This document shows positions 20,882-28,033 of a stretch of DNA of 64,000 nt, one piece after another (the first letter of the stretch is position 1; every line of letters begins with the position of its first letter). The position numbers were made by a program, and so were the translations under genes. The notes under the pieces are model-generated. The model saw nothing but the letters and a program-made list of their open reading frames with translations. It searched no databases and was not told the origin of the DNA. The stretch comes from Haloferula luteola (GTDB lineage Bacteria; Verrucomicrobiota; Verrucomicrobiia; Verrucomicrobiales; Akkermansiaceae). The stretch covers positions 186,001-250,000 of the forward strand of contig NZ_JACHFD010000001.1 of assembly GCF_014201715.1 (NCBI RefSeq), in the 5' to 3' direction.

Positions 20882-21834
20882 TTCTTTACCTCCAATAACG
20901 TGAACAGCTTTCCTCCCAGCACTTTGAGGGCTGCCGAAAGGTCTCGGACTTCAGTGGCATCAATTGAAACCTTTCGACCAAACATGGATGGTGCCACTCC
21001 AGTTGCCGTGAGGTAATTCTCATCAATCACTCCCATCCTATGCGCCAGCAAATGCCGCTTCTGGAAGGCATTCTGGATTTGCTTCCACTCGTCAGGCGGA
21101 ACCGTTGCGGCAAAATCGACTCCGAATTGCTCCCGCACTTTATCGCGAGCGCCCCCTATGTTCTGAAACCGAATCTCAGCAGCCTTGGAAGGCTTGACCG
21201 CCTTCGCTGCGAATGCCCGGCAAGTCTCTCGACCGAAGCCATCGAAGGCCGAAACGCAATCTTCCAACGCATTCTCGATCAAGTGCTGTGCAACTTGCGA
21301 TTCCTGCGTCTCTGCGACCTCCAAAAGCTTTCGGACCAGTTCGAGGTTCTTGTTCAGAATCTGCGACGAGTTGTGCACGCCACAATCAGGACAGAAGCCG
21401 AACACGCCGTAGATGGTGTATCTCAAGGTGCACCTATCGCACACTACTTCAGTTTCAAGCCTGGATTCGCGGTAGTGGCGAATTGCCGACGGCTTGCCGG
21501 TTACCTTCATGCTGATGCCAATCCCGAATGCCCCTTTTGGGCGGTGATTGAACTCCAGGGATTTCAAGTCCTTCAGCAGGGCTCCCGTAACCTCGCGCAT
21601 CACGACGGACTTCGCATATTCGACCTGTGCTTTGGTGAGAAAATTGTTCGAATCCGTGCCCTGCCCGCAATACGGGCAATGGCAAGGGAGGTTCTCGCCT
21701 TTTAACCCGGTTCCCGGCTGAACCTTGAAGTATCCCTCACATTCGGCCACAGGACACTCCCGCCCGATGAAACCTTCCTCGTCGGGCGGCAACGAGATGC
21801 TGAACTGAGAACCTAGATTGCGCAGGTGCCTCAT
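20878..21834 (-). CDS. Zinc-ribbon protein with C-terminal HEPN-like region
   Basis: This 318-residue protein is not assigned to a named defence family. Two putative zinc-binding clusters are visible: Cys27/Cys32 with Cys51/Cys53/Cys56 (CHCPYCG), and Cys132/Cys135 with Cys148/Cys151 (CDRC and CPDCG). The C-terminal helical part contains RHLLAHRMGVIDENYL, giving an R260-x4-H265 motif of the kind that forms the active site of HEPN RNases, followed by the G-x-I/V-D seen in several HEPN groups. It is coupled by ATGA to hsdS upstream and to the small gene downstream. A role as an RNase-type accessory immune effector is plausible but untested. Confidence 0.6.
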   Translation of the reverse strand: MRHLRNLGSQFSISLPPDEEGFIGRECPVAECEGYFKVQPGTGLKGENLPCHCPYCGQGTDSNNFLTKAQVEYAKSVVMREVTGALLKDLKSLEFNHRPKGAFGIGISMKVTGKPSAIRHYRESRLETEVVCDRCTLRYTIYGVFGFCPDCGVHNSSQILNKNLELVRKLLEVAETQESQVAQHLIENALEDCVSAFDGFGRETCRAFAAKAVKPSKAAEIRFQNIGGARDKVREQFGVDFAATVPPDEWKQIQNAFQKRHLLAHRMGVIDENYLTATGVAPSMFGRKVSIDATEVRDLSAALKVLGGKLFTLLEVKK

Positions 21835-23294
21835 ATCGAGACCTCCTTCCCTATGTTTGGCACGCTCAAATCCCCACTGAGCAGCTTCGGAAGCAGCGTG
21901 TCGCGGAGATTGGCGAGGATGCGGGATTGGTGGAGGTTGGCGCGGATCTGGGAAAGAAGCGGTGCTGCAGATCGGTCGAAGGCGTGAGTCAACTCAGGCG
22001 CAGGGAAAGCACAGTTTAGCGTTTCGAAGGTCTGGCGAGTGATCGTGTCAAAGACGGTTCCATGGGTCCGCTGCTGGAGTTCCCCTACCGCATCTTGAAG
22101 CACGAAGTAGGTGAAAAAGTCGGAGCAGCCCTTCGCCCCACGTACGCCGTAGCAGGACTGGTTCATCGCCATCGGTGTTCCAATGAGAGCAAGTTTACCG
22201 ACAGTTCCACGCGCGCTGATGATGGTCGTTCCTTCCGGCAGAATCTGAGCGGCGCTGTTTTCGATCCCCTGCCTGGTGACGTGCTTCTCGGTCTCAATGA
22301 CCCAAACGTCGGTTTCGGAAGGAGCGTCCTTCACGGAATACCACGGGATGTCGCCGTCCCAGTAGTCAGGCTCGGAAGTCTTCGGTGTGCCACCGCTCAA
22401 GAGTTCAATCTTCTCGGAAAGAGGACAAACTTCCCACCCCTTCGGAATATGCCCGAGTTCGGAGTCTTGGAAGGAGTCGGGGAAGAGGGCGGCGGTGGCG
22501 GGGTCCAGTGCGAAGCACCCCTCATCCCCAGCCCTTCTCCCAGTGGGAGAAGGGAGTTTTGCTTGATCGAGGTCTTTGCTCCCTCTCCCGGTGGGAGAGG
22601 GCTGGGGTGAGGGTTGATTTCGATCCAGGTTCGCTCGAACCGGATCGAAATCAATAAACCAGCTCTGGAACAGCGCCCGCGCCATCGCCTCCAGCGTCGC
22701 GTTCATCCGCCGGTTCAACTCGATCTTGTCGTCCAGCGCCCCCAGCACCGCCGCGATGGTTTTTTGCATCTGCAGCGGCGGCAAAAGCACAGGGAGAGCG
22801 CGGATTGTGGGCAAATTTAACCGCTCAGCCACTGATCCATCGCGGTAACCATGGATGTGAACGGCCATGATTGACGAATTCAGCCAGTAGCGAAGGAAGC
22901 TGAAATCGAGAACTTCTGGCTTCGGACGAATGAGAACCATCCGTTGGCCCAGGCACACGCGGGTGTTCTCGGGTACCTCAGCTGCGATCCCGAAGTAAGT
23001 TCCTTCGCGGCTGTAGAGCAGATCACCACGGCTCGGCGTCACCCGAGCGATCCGTTCGGCATAGGTCTCGTCTGAAACACGCGCTGCTTGCTCGGCGCGA
23101 AAGACCCCGGTGATAATGTCCTGGGTTCGGACGACATATGGACCGCTCTCAGTGAGTTTCGGCGTAGAATGGGGGCAATCGAAAACACCTTCGCTGACCT
23201 CATCGAGGCGCGCCCACGTCCAACCGTGCGGCGGCTCTCCATAGGCTGCCGGGATGTGGATTGATTTGGACTCCTCGACATTGCTACTCGCCAT
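21831..23294 (-). CDS. hsdS: Type I restriction enzyme, specificity subunit
   Basis: This 487-residue HsdS has the usual two target-recognition domains. TRD1 spans about 15-165 and opens PHGWTWARLDEV. A conserved central helix (MNATLEAMARALFQSWFIDF) follows, then TRD2 at about 270-430 opening IPKGWEVCPLSEKI, and a C-terminal helix (RDTLLPKLLSGDL). It directs HsdM and HsdR to a bipartite DNA target. A palindromic element pair is inserted at residues about 228-259, directly after the FIDFDPVRA linker, lengthening the spacer between the TRDs. Its ATG lies within the end of the hsdM remnant ORF, and its stop overlaps the next gene by ATGA. Confidence 0.93.
   Translation of the reverse strand: MASSNVEESKSIHIPAAYGEPPHGWTWARLDEVSEGVFDCPHSTPKLTESGPYVVRTQDIITGVFRAEQAARVSDETYAERIARVTPSRGDLLYSREGTYFGIAAEVPENTRVCLGQRMVLIRPKPEVLDFSFLRYWLNSSIMAVHIHGYRDGSVAERLNLPTIRALPVLLPPLQMQKTIAAVLGALDDKIELNRRMNATLEAMARALFQSWFIDFDPVRANLDRNQPSPQPSPTGRGSKDLDQAKLPSPTGRRAGDEGCFALDPATAALFPDSFQDSELGHIPKGWEVCPLSEKIELLSGGTPKTSEPDYWDGDIPWYSVKDAPSETDVWVIETEKHVTRQGIENSAAQILPEGTTIISARGTVGKLALIGTPMAMNQSCYGVRGAKGCSDFFTYFVLQDAVGELQQRTHGTVFDTITRQTFETLNCAFPAPELTHAFDRSAAPLLSQIRANLHQSRILANLRDTLLPKLLSGDLSVPNIGKEVSI
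22518..22613. repeat. Palindromic element, miniature arm-spacer-arm copy in hsdS
   Basis: The left arm 22518-22555 (CCCTCATCCCCAGCCCTTCT, then CCCAGTGGGAGAAGGG) and the inverted right arm 22580-22613 (CCCTCTCCCGGTGGGAGAGG, then GCTGGGGTGAGGG) surround a 24-base spacer ending GGTCTTTGCT. The hsdM copy at 25507-25601 has a similar spacer end, so these are the same element. It is translated in frame as QPSPQPSPTGRGSKD and beyond. Confidence 0.85.
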
Positions 23295-23475
23295 ACCCCA
23301 TCCCCCTCATGTTTGCTTTGATGGCCTCCACCTTCGCCAAGGCTACGGCGGACAGGTGCTCCAGTTTCGCGGACTCGACGAACCCGCCTGCGCCAAGGCT
23401 CCGGCGGACATGCTGGACGTTCTGTTCAGTGACGAGGCGCGGCATCTTTTCCGGCTGTATTACGGTCGCGCTCAT
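23284..23475 (-). pseudogene. Remnant of the hsdM 3' end, interrupted by a REP-like repeat
   Basis: This 63-codon frame ends in AIKANMRGMGYGE and contains EKMPRLV and ESAKLE, matching the HsdM C-terminus ([33 protein letters not shown]). The match is broken by two inserts derived from a short GC-rich repeat. It starts with ATG 23475 overlapping the Abi gene stop (ATGA) and ends 11 bp inside hsdS, so it may be translated in the operon. It is best read as the tail of the hsdM that once directly preceded hsdS. Confidence 0.8.
23335..23412. repeat. Two direct copies of a 22-bp REP-like sequence
   Basis: CGCCAAGGCTACGGCGGACA at 23335 and CGCCAAGGCTCCGGCGGACA at 23391 are 56 bp apart in the hsdM remnant. 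Each has CGCC/GGCG dyad ends. This is a different repeat type from the palindromic arms in hsdR, hsdM and hsdS. Confidence 0.7.
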
Positions 23476-24158
23476 GGTTGGGGCCAGTTGTTTTGAAGTT
23501 CAGCGATCCACGGATTCAACCCGCCGTTTCGAATCGAAACGAAGCGGTCGAGCGGTTTTGCAAGATCGTGCAACTCCGGAGACATCCACGCGATGATCTC
23601 GAGAATCGCCTGATGCCGCACATCCAGATCCCGCCAGTGCAGGATGCGTTCGTGGTGGAAGACCCGGTTGCGGAGGTCGCGGATGTCCTGCCAGCGGCGG
23701 TCGAGTCGAGATTGGTATTGCTCCGCGGCGGGAGCGTGGGGAAACGCACTTCGGGAAAGAAATGAGCCGATGCCGGTGCGGGCGTGGGCGTTATTGAAGA
23801 ACCCCGTCCAGAAGCCGAAGGTGAGCTCGGCGATGATGCGGCCCGACGTGAGCCGCTTCCGGTTTCGTCTGAGAGTGGCCTTGGCCTCCGTCACTTTGTC
23901 TTGCTGCCAAAGAGTGAGCCGTGCCCGCGGCGAGTCATACCAGGCATGGGTGCCGCATCGGGCGGCGAGTTCCCGGTGGACTGCGTTTCGGAGTGCAATC
24001 TCGGCGAACTGAAGTGTCGGATAAAGCGACTCGCTCAAGGCCATGTTCAGCATGTAGCGGGCGAGCGTGAGCTTCGGATCCGCTCCATCCTGCCGATACG
24101 CGTCGACGCGCTCGGTGTGGAGGATGTTTTCGATTTGCTGGAAGAACGCGGGATTCAT
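23472..24158 (-). CDS. Abi_2/AbiF-type HEPN abortive-infection protein
   Basis: This 228-residue protein matches the Abi_2/AbiD-AbiF family. It has an N-terminal LTLARYMLNMALSESLYP helix, LQFAEIALRNAVHREL, a central AELTFGFWTGFF segment, and the HEPN signature LRNRVFHHERI with R163-x4-H168. Family members are HEPN-fold RNases acting as toxins or phage-abortive effectors, and AbiF-type genes are kept in check by a structured RNA encoded just 5' of the gene. Here the 150-bp gap upstream is rich in hairpins, consistent with that. The gene lies between intact hsdM and an hsdM tail remnant, so it was probably inserted or swapped in. Confidence 0.85.
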   Translation of the reverse strand: MNPAFFQQIENILHTERVDAYRQDGADPKLTLARYMLNMALSESLYPTLQFAEIALRNAVHRELAARCGTHAWYDSPRARLTLWQQDKVTEAKATLRRNRKRLTSGRIIAELTFGFWTGFFNNAHARTGIGSFLSRSAFPHAPAAEQYQSRLDRRWQDIRDLRNRVFHHERILHWRDLDVRHQAILEIIAWMSPELHDLAKPLDRFVSIRNGGLNPWIAELQNNWPQP

Positions 24159-24166
24159 CGAATCAA

Positions 24167-24297
24167 CAGGCGCCTCGCCAGCCTGTAGGAGTGCAGGATT
24201 GCAGCGTTGACATATGAACGTCGTTGGGCGAGATTCTGCCCGTTGACCCCGGGATCCCTTCCTTGACCGCTTGCGGTTGAGAGGCCCCGGGGTTTCT
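24167..24297 (-). ncRNA. Candidate structured RNA upstream of the Abi gene (AbiF-RNA-like)
   Basis: In the leftward sense the hsdM-abi gap can form an 8-bp stem (24286-24293 with 24246-24253) enclosing an ACCGC-AA-GCGGT hairpin (24266-24277). A GGGC/GCCC hairpin (24226-24241) and a CAGGC/GCCTG hairpin (24167-24185) follow. AbiF RNAs are an established motif located 5' of AbiF/Abi_2 genes, and position and compactness fit. An alternative is a terminator: read rightwards, the first stem is followed by TTTCTTTT, but no rightward gene precedes it. Assignment to the Rfam family is not tested. Confidence 0.5.
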
Positions 24298-24308
24298 TTT
24301 GGGCGAAT

Positions 24309-26087
24309 TCAGAGCGCATAGCCGAGACCGTTCAGGTTCGCTTTAATCGCCTCTTCCAGTTTCGCGGACTCGGCGAATTGGGCGTTCAGCTCCGCGACGA
24401 GGCGCGGCATCTTTTCCTCGAAGGGTTCGCCGTCGTCCTCGGCTGCCTCAGCACCGACGTAGCGGCCGGGGGTGAGGACGAAGCCGTGTTTCCCGATTTC
24501 CTCGGTGGTGGCGGATTTGCAAAATCCCGCTACGTCAACATAGCCGGGATTACCCTCACCCCCGGCCCCTCTCCCAAAGGTAGAGGGGTGCCCCTGCCAG
24601 GCGTGGTATGTGTCCGCGATCTTGGCGATATCCTCGCCGGTCAATTCGCGATTCACGCGGCTGACCATGCTGCCCATTTTTCTCGCATCGATGAACAGAG
24701 TTTGCCTGCGACGGTCGATGCCTTTACCCCCTTCTCCCCGTGGGAGAAGGGCCGGGGATGAGGGTGGTCGCCCCGATTTATCGCGCCGGAGGAACCACAA
24801 ACACACCGGAATCTGAGTTGAATAGAACAACTGGCCGGGCAGGGCGACCATGCAATCGACGAGGTCGGCCTCGATGATGGCCTTGCGGATCTCGCCCTCG
24901 CCGGACTGGTTCGAGCTCATGCTGCCATTGGCGAGGACGAAGCCGGCCATGCCGTGCGGGGCGAGGTGGTGGATGAAGTGCTGGACCCAGGCGAAGTTGG
25001 CGTTGCCCTTGGGCGGGACGCCGAACCGCCAGCGCACGTCGTCGTCCTTGCGGTGCCAGTCGCTGTCGTTGAAGGGCGGGTTGGCCAGCACGTAGTCGGC
25101 GCGGAGGTCGGGGTGCTGGACGGCGCGGAAGGTGTCGGCGTGTTCCTTGCCGAAGTCCGCCTCGATGCCGCGCAGGGCGAGGTTCATGATGGCGAGGCGG
25201 CGGGTGGTCGGGTTGCTCTCCTGGCCGTAGATGCTGATGTCCCCGAGCTTACCGCCGTGGGATTCGACGAACTTTTCCGACTGGACGAACATGCCGCCGG
25301 AGCCGCAGGCGGGGTCGTAGATGCGGCCCCTGTAGGGGGCCAGCATTTCCACCAGCAGGCGGACGATGCAGGAGGGGGTGTAGAACTGCCCGCCGTTCTT
25401 GCCCTCGGCGCTGGCGAACATTGTCAGGAAATACTCGAAGACCCTTCCGAGGATGTCGAAGTCGTGGGATCTGGGAGCACTTCCTGGTGAGTCAGACTCC
25501 TGAAAACCCTCACCCCCGGCCCCTCTCCCAGAGGTAGAGGGGTGTTCCTCCTCCGCAGGATCTTTGCTCCCTCTCCCCTTGGGAGAGGGCTGGGGTGAGG
25601 GTGGGCGGGCCACCCCAAGCTCAATCGAACCAATCAGATCAATCAGCTCCCCCAACCGGTGCTTATCCAAATCCGCCCGCCCATAGTTCTTGTTGAGCGC
25701 GCCCTTGAGCCGCGGGTTGTCGCGCTCGATGGCGTCCATGGCGTCGTCCACGTCCTTGCCGATGGTGGGCAGCTTGGCGCGGCCCTGGAGATGGGACCAG
25801 CGGGCCTCCTGCGGCACCCAGAAGATGTTCTCCGCTTTGTATTCGTCCGGATCTTCGGGATCAGCCCCGGCGTAATCGCCCTCCCCGGCAAGAAGCTTGG
25901 CATGGTGCGCCTCAAAAGCGTCGGAGATGTATTTGAGGAAGATGAGGCCGAGAACGACGTGCTTGTATTCCGCCGCGTCCATATTGTTGCGGAGCTTGTC
26001 AGCGGCGAGCCACAGCTTCGCCTCGAAGCCGAGGTGGGCGGTGGAGTCTTTCTTGGCCGACTTGGCGGCGCGTTTGCGGGCTGGCAC
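24309..26087 (-). CDS. hsdM: Type I restriction enzyme, modification (N6-adenine methyltransferase) subunit
   Basis: This 592-residue HsdM has an N-terminal helical domain ([31 protein letters not shown]), an AdoMet-binding motif [11 protein letters not shown] (Asp258) and catalytic motif IV NPPF (Asn336). Its C-terminal tail ([14 protein letters not shown]) contacts HsdS. Three palindromic insertions keep the frame: residues about 163-194 before [11 protein letters not shown], about 442-454 before [10 protein letters not shown], and about 500-512 before [12 protein letters not shown]. All lie between conserved blocks, so methylation activity is probably retained. It is the first gene of the operon; its promoter should lie within 26088-26350. 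Confidence 0.95.
   Translation of the reverse strand: MPARKRAAKSAKKDSTAHLGFEAKLWLAADKLRNNMDAAEYKHVVLGLIFLKYISDAFEAHHAKLLAGEGDYAGADPEDPDEYKAENIFWVPQEARWSHLQGRAKLPTIGKDVDDAMDAIERDNPRLKGALNKNYGRADLDKHRLGELIDLIGSIELGVARPPSPQPSPKGRGSKDPAEEEHPSTSGRGAGGEGFQESDSPGSAPRSHDFDILGRVFEYFLTMFASAEGKNGGQFYTPSCIVRLLVEMLAPYRGRIYDPACGSGGMFVQSEKFVESHGGKLGDISIYGQESNPTTRRLAIMNLALRGIEADFGKEHADTFRAVQHPDLRADYVLANPPFNDSDWHRKDDDVRWRFGVPPKGNANFAWVQHFIHHLAPHGMAGFVLANGSMSSNQSGEGEIRKAIIEADLVDCMVALPGQLFYSTQIPVCLWFLRRDKSGRPPSSPALLPRGEGGKGIDRRRQTLFIDARKMGSMVSRVNRELTGEDIAKIADTYHAWQGHPSTFGRGAGGEGNPGYVDVAGFCKSATTEEIGKHGFVLTPGRYVGAEAAEDDGEPFEEKMPRLVAELNAQFAESAKLEEAIKANLNGLGYAL
24553..24588. repeat. Palindromic element, single-arm copy in hsdM
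   Basis: This 36-bp arm differs by one base from the left arm of the DUF559 element (15502-15537). It is translated as [13 protein letters not shown] at about HsdM 500-512. Confidence 0.85.
24727..24764. repeat. Palindromic element, single-arm copy in hsdM (inverted)
   Basis: The arm contains CTTCTCCCCGTGGGAGAAGG and ends GGGGATGAGGG, in the opposite orientation to the copy at 24553. It is translated as [13 protein letters not shown] at about HsdM 442-454. Confidence 0.75.
25507..25601. repeat. Palindromic element, miniature arm-spacer-arm copy in hsdM
   Basis: The left arm 25507-25542 is identical to the left arm of the DUF559 element. The right arm 25569-25601 is the inverted type. They are separated by a 26-bp spacer ending GATCTTTGCT. 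The element is read through in frame as [12 protein letters not shown] to [13 protein letters not shown] at about HsdM 163-194. Confidence 0.88.
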
Positions 26088-26199
26088 GAGGGGGATGTTA
26101 GGAAGTCTCCGCCTTGGGTGACAAGGAGAAGGTGGGTGATGTCACTCTCCCGCGCGCTGGGAGAGATGCATGAGAGATCAGGAAGGATTCCAGAGGCAA

Positions 26200-26213
26200 G
26201 ATGTCGTGACATC
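26200..26213. promoter_or_regulatory. Perfect dyad upstream of hsdM
   Basis: GATGTCGTGACATC is a 6+2+6 perfect inverted repeat lying 113 bp upstream of the hsdM start. It sits in the region where the leftward defence-operon promoter should be. It may be an operator for a regulator encoded elsewhere; no adjacent controller gene is visible. Confidence 0.3.
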
Positions 26214-26354
26214 CCTATCCTTGGATTGACGCCCTTCATCCGATGGTGTTGTCTGCTGATGATCAGCGGCTCTCGCGGAATGCACCAGCCACTCTCTCCT
26301 CCCCCCAAGATGAATCTCTCCCTCCCCGTGAAGTCGGTTGCACTGTGGCTGCGT

Positions 26355-26620
26355 CCTCGCAGCCGTATGGGTTTGCCCCCGCAGCCGCACGGGTTTGCCC
26401 CCGCAACCGCACGGGTTTGCCCTCGCAGCCGCACGGGTTTGCCCTCGCAACCGCACGGGTTTGCCCCCGCAGCCGCACGGGTTTGCCCCCGCAACCGCAC
26501 GGGTTTGCCCCCGCAACCGCACGGGTTTGCCCCCGCAACCGCACGGGTTTGCGCTCGCAGCCGCACGGGTTTGCCCCCGCAACCGCACGGGTTTGCCCTC
26601 GCAACCGCACGGGTTTTCTT
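26355..26620. repeat. 22-bp tandem repeat (minisatellite), about 12 units
   Basis: The unit GGGTTTGCCCCCGCAACCGC plus AC recurs with an exact 22-bp period. TTT anchors fall at 26372, 26394, 26416 and so on to 26614. Variants alternate AACC/AGCC and CCCCC/CCCTC/CGCTC. Because 22 is not a multiple of 3, the long ORFs reading through it on both strands are repeats with a 22-residue period and are unlikely to be genes. It lies between the hsdM 5' end and the next rightward gene, whose start is 117 bp beyond the array. It may be a protein-binding array, a hairpin-prone region or a recombination hot spot. Confidence 0.9.
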
Positions 26621-26736
26621 CATCTCCCCCTGGTTTTGCCCTTTCACCCTTCATCCCCTCTCCCTGGCTCACGGTCGTTGCAGCCTTTCTGCGGACGGAT
26701 TCCGCAGGAAATTGAAAGCACCCAAAATACAAGACT

Positions 26737-27426
26737 ATGGCCAAATCGGACTATATCGAACAAGGAAACCCTTCGTTCTCCACGCAACTCCTCACGTTCA
26801 AAAATGCTCTCGGCAGTTATGGCGTCACGCTCGGACTGTCGGAGGCGGACATGACGCAACATGGCGCCGACGCCGACTATTTGGCGTATCTGCTGGAGCG
26901 CGATGAGGTGCTCAAGAATGCCTCGCGGCAGTCGTCTGCCTGGACGCGCTTGATCCGCCAGGGCGGAACGCCGACGAGCGGTGCACCGGTGGCCCCGGTG
27001 TTGCCGGTGGAGGTGCCTGCGGTAGGACCCGGAATCGAGGAACGTTTCCGCGCCCTGGTGCGGCGGATCAAGGCTCATCCGGCCTACAGTGAAGCGATCG
27101 GGCTGGCGCTCGGCATCGAGGGCTCTCAAACCACCGGCCCTGAGCTTGCCACGCTGGCACCAGTGCTGAAGTTGACGGTGGCCGGCGGCAAGGTGGAGAT
27201 CGCCTGGGGATGGCAAGGGTACGGGTCGCATCTCGATATGATCGAGATTCTGGTCGATCGCGGTTCCGGCTTCGGTCCGCTGACTTTCGACACGACGCCG
27301 GGATACACGGACACGGCAAGTTTCCCGGCGACGCCGACACGATGGGCTTACAAGGCGATTTATCATCAGGGCGACAGCCCGGTCGGCCAATGGAGTTCCG
27401 AGGTGTCGGTGATCGTGGGAGGTTAA
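26737..27426 (+). CDS. Unknown protein with C-terminal fibronectin-III-like domain
   Basis: This 229-residue protein has no signal peptide. Residues 1-80 are helical (MAKSDYIEQGNPSFSTQLLT, then LSEADMTQHGADADYLAYLL). A Pro/Val-rich linker lies near 78-95, and a second helical piece near 96-120. A beta-sandwich of about 85 residues at the end resembles FN3 (LKLTVAGGKVEIAWGWQG, RWAYKAIYHQGDSPVGQWSS). I recall similar small proteins being common in Verrucomicrobiota, but no function is known to me. It stands alone between the 22-bp array and a 9-bp tandem repeat. Confidence 0.7.
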   Translation: MAKSDYIEQGNPSFSTQLLTFKNALGSYGVTLGLSEADMTQHGADADYLAYLLERDEVLKNASRQSSAWTRLIRQGGTPTSGAPVAPVLPVEVPAVGPGIEERFRALVRRIKAHPAYSEAIGLALGIEGSQTTGPELATLAPVLKLTVAGGKVEIAWGWQGYGSHLDMIEILVDRGSGFGPLTFDTTPGYTDTASFPATPTRWAYKAIYHQGDSPVGQWSSEVSVIVGG

Positions 27427-27513
27427 GCGCGACGCTGGAAGCGGCGCCGCGATGGCGAAGCGGCGCGGCACGCAAGGAAGGTCGTGGAGGGCGGGCATGA
27501 GCCTGGGTTCCCT

Positions 27514-27558
27514 CCCGATCTTCCCGATCTTCCCGATCTTCCCGATCTTCCCGATTTG
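27514..27558. repeat. 9-bp tandem repeat, five units
   Basis: CCCGATCTT is repeated at 27514, 27523, 27532 and 27541, with a fifth partial unit at 27550. It lies 87 bp after the preceding stop codon. As a multiple of three it reads as IGKIGKIGK on the opposite strand, but no gene is supported there. It is a candidate length-variable locus. Confidence 0.85.
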
Positions 27559-27736
27559 CGGATCTCCCCAGGTCGGTGAGACGGGTGCGGTGAGGGTGGG
27601 AAGGGACGCGTCGTCGATTTGACGACGGCACCGGGACCGTGAGTCGAGGGGACCCGCGAGGAGCAGGAAAAAAGCGATTCCAGGACCGGGTCTGGGAGGC
27701 GGGATGGGACCGGGTGGCCTGAGGGGTTCGGCGACA

Positions 27737-27757
27737 ATTGTCTCCCCGTGAGACAAT
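27737..27757. promoter_or_regulatory. Perfect 8-bp inverted repeat (operator or hairpin)
   Basis: ATTGTCTC-CCCGT-GAGACAAT is a perfect dyad with a 5-base centre, about 280-300 bp upstream of the GH43 gene. The odd-length centre and AT-rich ends resemble sugar-regulator operators. A simple hairpin is equally possible. Confidence 0.35.
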
Positions 27758-28033
27758 CCAAAATCGCGACGACGGCTTTCCTCGGACAGCGAGAGCCGCT
27801 TTACAAGGGGCTGACTTTCCCGAATCGGCCCAGCATTCGATGTTCACCCGACGATACCCCACGTCCCTGACCGCGACCCGCCGCCCCGCGAAGCGCCTCA
27901 AGCGCGCTTTGCCCGGATTTCACCGGCGGGTCGCGGGAAGCCCGTTTGGCGGGGAGGGTTCCCCTGCCCTGAATCGCCGCGCCGAGGGGATGTTTTCGTT
28001 TCCAGCCTTTTGTCCCGCTTCCTGTCTGCACTC

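Larger units (their letters stand above)
27427..28033. other. Intergenic stretch before the arabinan locus
   Basis: These about 600 bases contain no supported gene. They hold a 9-bp tandem repeat (27514-27558) and a perfect 8-bp hairpin or operator (27737-27757). The remainder is GC-rich sequence with short overlapping ORFs in every frame. The promoter of the GH43 gene should lie in its right half, but no convincing -35/-10 pair was recognised. Confidence 0.5.

Noticed and set aside
26355-26620. Possible CRISPR array
   Set aside because: Units are contiguous with no unique spacers and no cas genes nearby.
25643-26854. Long ORFs on both strands through the 22-bp array, giving repeated CGCGGKPVRLRGQTRA-like peptides
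   Set aside because: The repeat period (22) is not a multiple of 3, and all frames are open by virtue of composition; better explained as a DNA-level minisatellite.
27423-27761. - strand ORF with IGKIGKIGK or SGRSGRSGR repeats
   Set aside because: Produced by the 9-bp tandem repeat; no start, domain or neighbour supports a gene.
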